Source of the DNA: Argonema antarcticum A004/B2
Lineage (GTDB): Bacteria; Cyanobacteriota; Cyanobacteriia; Cyanobacteriales; Aerosakkonemataceae
DNA: 64,000 nucleotides
Reading direction: 5' to 3'
Assembly (NCBI RefSeq): GCF_023333585.1
Contig: NZ_JAIQZN010000034.1
Location: 1 to 64,000, forward strand
Shown: one piece after another, positions 59,023 to 64,000 of the stretch
How positions within the stretch are numbered: position 1 is the first letter of the stretch
Layout of the letters: each line of letters starts with the position of its first letter
Made by a program: the position numbers and the translations under genes
Notes under the pieces: generated by a model
The model's database searches: none
What the model was told of the DNA's origin: nothing
What the model saw: the letters and a program-made list of their open reading frames with translations, nothing else

Positions 59023-59164
59023 TTATCTTTCCTCAGTTGTTTTGGTTATGCTAACAACTTCGCTCATCCAAACATCCCCCACAAAAGGGGGATTTAGTAT
59101 GAATAAAAATTAACTATACCCTGAATAGATTTAATCAACAAATGACTAATCAGCAATTTTTAAT

Positions 59165-59578
59165 TTATCGCCAATATCGCTGACCTTGCCAAAAGATACC
59201 AAGAGGAAGACCCATCAACTGAGTGCCTTGCAAATTTACCAGAACAACTGGTAAAGGTAGAAGTAACTTCAAACTTAAAACTAAAGCTAAACACGGAACT
59301 AGAGCCCACAAGACATTACCGTTGATTCTCACTTGTGGATAGAACCGCTCAAGTAAGCAAACCGCCAGAATCCCTACGCTAGCTGCTACGAGAAAAATCA
59401 TCAATACACCTAAAGGGGGTGCATATAGACTAGATAGCGTGGCACGGATTAGAGAAGAGTATCTCAGTCCTAAATTGAGTAAGAATTCTAGGATAGCAAC
59501 AATAAGAGTCGTGAAGGCAGAAACTTGGAATAGGGATAACCAAGGTAGATATTTCAAGCTACGTAAAGGATCTGACAT
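59165..59578 (-). CDS. Small four-TM membrane protein, unknown function
   Basis: 137 aa, almost all hydrophobic, with four predicted membrane helices at about 17-37, 52-75, 85-108 (interrupted) and 92-118. The N-terminus is MSDPLRSLKYLPWL and the C-terminus is short and basic-aromatic (FWQGQRYWR). The composition and regular helix spacing support a real gene, but no family is recognised. It lies about 100 bp downstream of the membrane histidine kinase gene on the same strand, so cotranscription is possible. Confidence 0.65.
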   Translation of the reverse strand: MSDPLRSLKYLPWLSLFQVSAFTTLIVAILEFLLNLGLRYSSLIRATLSSLYAPPLGVLMIFLVAASVGILAVCLLERFYPQVRINGNVLWALVPCLALVLSLKLLLPLPVVLVNLQGTQLMGLPLGIFWQGQRYWR

Positions 59579-59679
59579 AGGGCAAACAACTCCTAGATTG
59601 CTTTAATTATATCCTGACTGACGACCTTACAGTAGCCGGAGCTTTCTGGGAAGATGCTTTCTTAAGGCAGGCTGACCAC

Positions 59680-61653
59680 CTAAGATCTGGGTACTTTAAT
59701 GTTGTCGCTGGTAATTTTGTTCGTGAAACTTGTGCATAACACAATTACAAACTCCGCACCCTTACCGGCTGCTGAAATACACTTCATCTGCCCGCCATGT
59801 TTTTCGACAACAATTTGATAGCTAATCGACAAACCCAAACCAGTACCCTTACCGATTGGCTTCGTAGTAAAGAAAGGATCGAATAATTTTTGGTGTACCT
59901 CTTCTGTGATGCCAGAGCCATTATCCGAAATTCTAATCGCTATGTGAGTGGAGTTGATTTTTTCAGTGTGAATCCTAATCTGAGGTTTAGGCGCTTCTTG
60001 GCACCCCATTTCCAAGGCATCAATCGCATTAGCTAGCAAATTCATAAATACTTGGTTTAACTGCCCAGCATAACACTCCACCAAGGGCAGATCGCCATAT
60101 TCTTTAATTACCTCAATGGCGGGACGATCGGGCTTGGCTTTGAGCCGGTGCTGCAAAATTAGTAAGGTACTATCAATTCCTTCGTGAATGTCCACTGACT
60201 TCATTTCTGCTTCATCCAAACGGGAAAAGTTCCGTAAACTAAGGACAATTTCCCGGATGCGTTCAGCGCCCAACTTCATGGAAGAAAGCAGTTTGGATAA
60301 ATCTTCCATCAGGAAATCCAATTCAATGGCTTCTGCTTTTTCATCAATCTCTGGAACAGGATTGGGATAGTTATGCTGGTAAAGACGTATAAGTTCCATC
60401 AATTCTTGAGTGTATTGATGAGCGTAATTGATATTGCCGTAAATGAAATTGATCGGGTTGTTAATTTCATGAGCGACACCTGCGACTAGCTGCCCTAAAC
60501 TGGATATTTTTTCAGTTTGAATTAGCTGTGCTTGGGTTTGTTGCAGCTTGTGCAAAGCAAGTTCGAGTTGTTCGGCTTTTTGTCTTTCCCTCTCTTCACT
60601 TTGCCGTAAAGCCTTTTCGGTAGAAATGCGATCGGCAATTTCATTTTCTAATTGCTCGTTGGTTTGCCTTAGCTGAATCGTGCGTTGTTCAACTCTATTT
60701 TCTAGCTCTTCATTTGCTTTTTTTAGTGCTTTTTCCGCTCTATGACGCTGACCGTCGATGATCCCAAGATCTTTAGCATTCCACCAAATCAAAACTGCAA
60801 AAACGACAATATTCAATATTCCTAACAAGGATATCGCCATTTCAGCAGTGTAGACGTTTGAGCGGTAACCTGATAACATTAACCAACCGATCATTGGCGG
60901 AATAACAATCGCAGCTGGGGACAAACTTCTAGCCATGATGCCGCCAGCGTCACCGCTAGTCACGGCTGCCATCAATCCTTTGTCCGGGTCGGCAAACAAT
61001 ATGCCGAAGCACAGCAGAATGAATGCTACAGCTGTATGCAATGCGATCGCTGTATAAGAAGGGCCAGCTTTATAAAAGTACGCATTACCATAGATGTATC
61101 CTAATAAACCCAGTAGAGCGATCGAAAATGCTACTAAAGTAAATGACTGAGCAGGGCGATAGTTGGGGCGCGGTATACTTAATAGCAATAGCGCAGAGCC
61201 CAGCAATAAAAAATTCAGGGCAGTATTGGGTGCCATCCGACCGGGATTTGCGGTGCTAACAGCGCTTATATCTTCCTTGAAAAAAAGTTGGTCGATGCCA
61301 AAGTTTAAGTGAAAACTATACTCAATTAATGTGAGCAGACTAATAAAAATTACGAGGCTAGCGCAGGCCAAAGCATTGCCACGCAAGTACTTGCGCCTAT
61401 TGCCACTGTCCTGTTTTTGATGCCACAGCCACAGAGATGCTCCACTTAAAATGAAGCAGATAGCTGTGTTTGCTTTCATACTTACCAGTCCCGGCAAGAT
61501 GCTTTTGAGGATTGTAATATCGAAAATCCAGCCTGTAATGACGACACAACCAATTAGGAAGACAGTAATACCAGCTTTTTTGGAAAAGGATTGCATAGAA
61601 GCGATTAGGGCGGGTGTTTTATAAACTTGTAGTGTCTGATAAGAAAGTTTCAT
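59680..61653 (-). CDS. Membrane-integral sensor histidine kinase
   Basis: 657 aa. The N-terminal sensor part has about eight transmembrane helices (about 28-295) with a short extracytoplasmic segment carrying DQLFFKEDISAVSTANPGRM. A coiled coil follows at about 305-380 (ALKKANEELENRVEQRTIQL), then a HisKA-like core with His395 in VAGVAHEINNPINF, the variant H-box of HEINNP kinases. The HATPase has N box VFMNLLANAIDALEMG, G1 ISDNGSGI and G2 GKGTGLGLSISYQIV. No receiver or response regulator is adjacent, so its partner is unknown. The integral N-terminus resembles MASE-like sensors of small molecules or membrane state. Confidence 0.9.
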   Translation of the reverse strand: MKLSYQTLQVYKTPALIASMQSFSKKAGITVFLIGCVVITGWIFDITILKSILPGLVSMKANTAICFILSGASLWLWHQKQDSGNRRKYLRGNALACASLVIFISLLTLIEYSFHLNFGIDQLFFKEDISAVSTANPGRMAPNTALNFLLLGSALLLLSIPRPNYRPAQSFTLVAFSIALLGLLGYIYGNAYFYKAGPSYTAIALHTAVAFILLCFGILFADPDKGLMAAVTSGDAGGIMARSLSPAAIVIPPMIGWLMLSGYRSNVYTAEMAISLLGILNIVVFAVLIWWNAKDLGIIDGQRHRAEKALKKANEELENRVEQRTIQLRQTNEQLENEIADRISTEKALRQSEERERQKAEQLELALHKLQQTQAQLIQTEKISSLGQLVAGVAHEINNPINFIYGNINYAHQYTQELMELIRLYQHNYPNPVPEIDEKAEAIELDFLMEDLSKLLSSMKLGAERIREIVLSLRNFSRLDEAEMKSVDIHEGIDSTLLILQHRLKAKPDRPAIEVIKEYGDLPLVECYAGQLNQVFMNLLANAIDALEMGCQEAPKPQIRIHTEKINSTHIAIRISDNGSGITEEVHQKLFDPFFTTKPIGKGTGLGLSISYQIVVEKHGGQMKCISAAGKGAEFVIVLCTSFTNKITSDNIKVPRS

Positions 61654-61708
61654 GTTCTCGCTCTCAAAGGTTGCTGTTTACTATTGAACAAGAAACAAAA
61701 TCAGATCT

Positions 61709-61888
61709 GTGTTCCAAATTATACAACCTATCAAAAAACTGAGCGTTGCTAAACTAGCTGAACTTGCAGGGATGGGGAAATCTACCGTTTCAACGATCGA
61801 AACTGGCTCTGATACCCATAACTCCTCAAACCTAAAAAAGTCTCAAGCAACCGCTGGGAATGACTTAGAGGCTATCTCAAAACTCTAG
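61709..61888 (+). pseudogene. Short helix-turn-helix (XRE-like) ORF or remnant, 59 aa
   Basis: From a GTG at 61709 the frame reads VFQIIQPIKKLSVAKLAELA, then GMGKSTVSTIETGSDTHNSS and ends ...ISKL. The segment SVAKLAELAGMGKSTVSTIE is a good XRE/Cro-type helix-turn-helix: conserved first helix, a turn Gly/Met and STVSTIE recognition helix. The remaining helices of the fold and any partner gene are missing. It is most likely the relic of a small regulator or antitoxin gene. Confidence 0.5.
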
Positions 61889-62048
61889 ATCCCATGTATT
61901 GCCAAGCGTCATAACGGGGATACAGCTTTTTTTAGGTGAGTTAGGTACAGAAATCCCCAACTTCTCCAAGAAGTCGAGGATCTCGCGGCTCTTTTGTTCA
62001 AAAAAATAACATTTTTATTCCTCTGCTTCTTTGCTCGAATAGGATAGT

Positions 62049-62163
62049 ATAGCAACTGCCAGGGCGGTTTGGTAATTGAGCGGAGTCCAAATGCCCACTT
62101 GGTCAGTGCATTTGGACTCCGCTCAATGACCAAAAATGCACTAAGTGCCAAGCCGACTGCTAT
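62049..62163. repeat. Palindromic dispersed element with a 20-bp perfect stem
   Basis: Outer ends TATAGCAACTGCCAGGGCGG and CGACTGCTATA are related to the head of the TATAGCAA repeat family. Inside, ATTGAGCGGAGTCCAAATGC (62075-62094) pairs perfectly with 62108-62127 around a 13-nt loop. The gap 61889-62189 holds nothing else recognisable. Confidence 0.85.
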
Positions 62164-62189
62164 AAATACAGAAAAGCCTCAAATGCTTT

Positions 62190-63515
62190 TTACATTCCCC
62201 ATTTAGTTTGAGAAAAAACTCGATAAGAATCCCCATCATTAATAGACTGATTAGTTAGATTAACATTTTCCATATTCACCAAGTTGTATCGGACATTTTC
62301 TGTGTAAATGGTTAATATAATTTTAGAAATCTCCAAAAAATTAATCACCCAATGACATTCCTTTTGCGAATAAGATTCGTAGTTCTCAATCAACTTAGCC
62401 ATACAAACTTCTAAATGAGTCCGACTGCGCGGACAAATTAGAATAATCTTGAGGAGAAGAATTGAAAGAGTTAGAGGATTTCCTTGAGAAGCTAAGGAAA
62501 CAAAAAGCGACGAAGGTTTCCCATCTTTTTCAGTGGTTAAGTATTCAATCACCCGATTACAAGTTTTTAGCAGCAGAGCATTACTCAACTCTTCTTCATT
62601 AGATGTTTGATAAAGAAATTCTAGCTTTTTAGTTAGCCCTGTCTTTAGAGCCTCTGCCAATCCTTGATTATCTAAAGAAAATATTAAATATTTTAGCAGG
62701 CTTTGCTTAAACGCACTGTAAGTAAGTCGTTGAGTTTGTTTAATAAAAATATTGCCTAAACTTACATAGTTGAACGCGCCGCGTTTTCCTACAACTTTCT
62801 TGATTAAACGCAAAGCTTCATCACCAAGGGCTGTAGGGTTCTCTGTTTTTCTATTTTTGGATGAAGCAGAGTGAGAATGAGCTGTGTACATTGCCAAATC
62901 GAATTTGAACTCCTCTTGCAACTGTTTTGCCAGTCCTCTAGCAGCTTCCCTCTGCTCGATTAAGTTTTTAGAATTGGTATACTGAGGAGCTAGTAAATAA
63001 GAAGTGTAGCGGCTCTTCCAGTGTTCTTTTTCACGATGATCGTATCTGGAAACAAATAACTTTAGTTCTTCGTAGTCTTCGCTATTAATAAAAATATTGA
63101 GCCACATCCTTAGATTTTTTACGCTCACAGATAGGGTAGACTGCCTGTTCGTCAAATTAGAAAGGAGTTCAATTAAATCTTGTGCTGGCTTGTATTTTCT
63201 GCTAAAAATCCAGTTATTGAGAAGGATATAAATAGAACGTTTTAATGTGTTTATGAAATCTGATTGATTATTAGAGTAAAGGATTTCTTTAAGAGCTTTT
63301 TGTGGTTCTGAATGAAGCAATCCCACTGGATTAATAAATAAACGTTCAAATTCAGATAAAACTAAGTCTGGTGACTGTTGTTTAACAATATTTAGGAAGA
63401 ACTGGCAAATTATTTCCTGATGAGTGGTAAGATTCTGCCCTGGATGGTTTGATTTAGTCACTGTTGTTGTCTGTTGAGCATTTGATAAGACATGGCTGAG
63501 TGTTGGAATTTTCAT
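62190..63515 (-). CDS. Unrecognised 441-aa soluble, helical protein
   Basis: 441 aa with no signal peptide and no clear membrane segment. Composition is helical and Leu/Asn/Lys-rich with several repeated-helix-like stretches (FFLNIVKQQSPDLVLSEFER, LKRSIYILLNNWIFSRKYKP, YVSLGNIFIKQTQRLTYSAF, LTLSILLLKIILICPRSRTH), suggestive of an alpha-solenoid. No catalytic motif is visible. The codon use is A/T-richer than the neighbouring enzymes. The start ATG at 63515 is the first in frame. I do not recognise the family and propose no function. Confidence 0.75.
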   Translation of the reverse strand: MKIPTLSHVLSNAQQTTTVTKSNHPGQNLTTHQEIICQFFLNIVKQQSPDLVLSEFERLFINPVGLLHSEPQKALKEILYSNNQSDFINTLKRSIYILLNNWIFSRKYKPAQDLIELLSNLTNRQSTLSVSVKNLRMWLNIFINSEDYEELKLFVSRYDHREKEHWKSRYTSYLLAPQYTNSKNLIEQREAARGLAKQLQEEFKFDLAMYTAHSHSASSKNRKTENPTALGDEALRLIKKVVGKRGAFNYVSLGNIFIKQTQRLTYSAFKQSLLKYLIFSLDNQGLAEALKTGLTKKLEFLYQTSNEEELSNALLLKTCNRVIEYLTTEKDGKPSSLFVSLASQGNPLTLSILLLKIILICPRSRTHLEVCMAKLIENYESYSQKECHWVINFLEISKIILTIYTENVRYNLVNMENVNLTNQSINDGDSYRVFSQTKWGM

Positions 63516-63606
63516 AACTTGTGAGTGCTAAGTTGTGACTTGAGGTTAAAAGCTCTGCTCTAGCATGGCTCTAGGTCTGACTCTTAATTTTAAATGTAAT
63601 GGTTTT

Positions 63607-63744
63607 CTATACCTTACCTGGTGATTGAGGACTTTGATAGAGTATGACAAGCACCTCACGGCTTGGTGAGGTCAGAGACCATATAAGCGTGACGCCAGTC
63701 ACAAGGGCGATCGCAATTTCAATAATGAACGCTGTTGAGTCCAT
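63607..63744 (-). CDS. Small membrane protein candidate (45 aa)
   Basis: A 45-codon ORF: MDSTAFIIEIAIALVTGVTL then IWSLTSPSREVLVILYQSPQ. It has one clear transmembrane helix (about 4-24) and a polar tail. The hydrophobic stretch and an acidic N-terminus are what one expects of a small single-pass protein. A competing plus-strand ORF (from 63642) has no such pattern. No family is known to me. It is upstream of the 441-aa gene on the same strand, 92 bp away. Confidence 0.4.
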   Translation of the reverse strand: MDSTAFIIEIAIALVTGVTLIWSLTSPSREVLVILYQSPQSPGKV

Positions 63745-63840
63745 GAGTGCGAAAATATACTGAAATTACTCTCAGTGTTTTTGCAATAACGACCTGATAA
63801 CTAGCGCTCATACCACCATTATGCGAGTAATATCAGTAAC

Positions 63841-64000
63841 ATGATCAAAAAAACAAGCAGTCCTCCGCCTACGCATTACATCTTCGTTCTCGCACTTATT
63901 GGTGTGAGCGGCTGCTGGCTATTAAGGCAAAAATCTGTACCATCTCCTGAAACTTTAGCCGTAGCGCAAGACACACCAACACCAAAGCCAACGCCCCAAA
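63841..64000 (+). CDS. N-terminus of an exported protein, cut by the window edge
   Basis: 53 codons are visible: MIKKTSSPPPTHYIFVLALI, GVSGCWLLRQK, then a Pro/Thr-rich linker (SPETLAVAQDTPTPKPTPQ). A basic start, a hydrophobic core and a possible lipobox-like GVSGC indicate an exported, perhaps lipid-anchored, protein with a flexible linker. A KK..SPPP start is common in cyanobacterial PstS-like substrate-binding proteins, but the diagnostic part is outside the window. Confidence 0.6.
   Translation, partial: MIKKTSSPPPTHYIFVLALIGVSGCWLLRQKSVPSPETLAVAQDTPTPKPTPQ

Overview
The window looks like chromosomal DNA of a cyanobacterium, probably a filamentous, non-heterocystous one. The evidence is the very frequent octamer GCGATCGC (HIP1), heptanucleotide tandem repeats, an SLH-domain outer-membrane porin, DUF928 and DUF2358 relatives, very large PAS/GAF sensor kinases, a PEP-CTERM exported glycosidase and many small palindromic or MITE-like intergenic repeats. 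The species cannot be fixed from the sequence alone. There are no rRNA genes and no CRISPR array. Two tRNA genes are present: Gly(CCC) and Asp(GTC).

Layout. 1-8.6 kb: minisatellites, a long inverted repeat, and a translationally coupled pair of sensor-kinase genes, one 373 aa and one 2238 aa with four CBS, about eight PAS and two GAF domains, a kinase core and a receiver. 8.6-9.9 kb: a decayed TnpB element, copies of a dispersed repeat and a small conserved hypothetical gene. 9.9-23.4 kb: the most coherent accessory region. It holds a PotABCD-type ABC importer with an SLH porin gene inside it, a divergent GntR/FCD regulator, a hydantoin/allantoin racemase-type enzyme, an N-carbamoyl amino acid/allantoate amidohydrolase-type enzyme and an M20D amidohydrolase. 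Near-identical dyads (TTGTATAC...GTATACAA) lie before both divergent arms, so the set looks like one regulon. It is split by an IS200/IS605-type tnpB element inserted into an IS1-type remnant, and two decayed genes sit at its far end.

23.4-36 kb: a possible toxin-antitoxin remnant, bioD, a Ser/Thr kinase, prs, an OppC-type permease, an HD-domain protein, tRNA-Gly, a DUF928 protein, a uracil-DNA-glycosylase-like protein and a Bpu10I-like restriction-modification pair. 35.5-43.3 kb: an Mla/MCE-type lipid transport ATPase and MCE protein, a GT41-like protein with duplicated end modules, an internally deleted IS1634-type element with intact terminal repeats, and a DUF5009-like membrane protein. 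43.3-49.5 kb: an arsenic island (arsR, arsH, acr3, arsC, an O-methyltransferase, arsS and a TVP38/VTT membrane protein). arsH and acr3 carry duplicated promoter/operator sequences.

49.9-64 kb: a GH5 glycosidase with a PEP-CTERM tail, tRNA-Asp and gltX, a creatininase-family protein, an unrecognised pair of membrane/coiled-coil genes, an alpha/beta hydrolase, a membrane histidine kinase, short gene remnants, an unrecognised 441-aa protein and the start of an exported protein cut by the window edge. The two best candidates for under-described biology are the ureide/hydantoin-type regulon with its own porin, and the arsS island that carries an O-methyltransferase where arsM might be expected.
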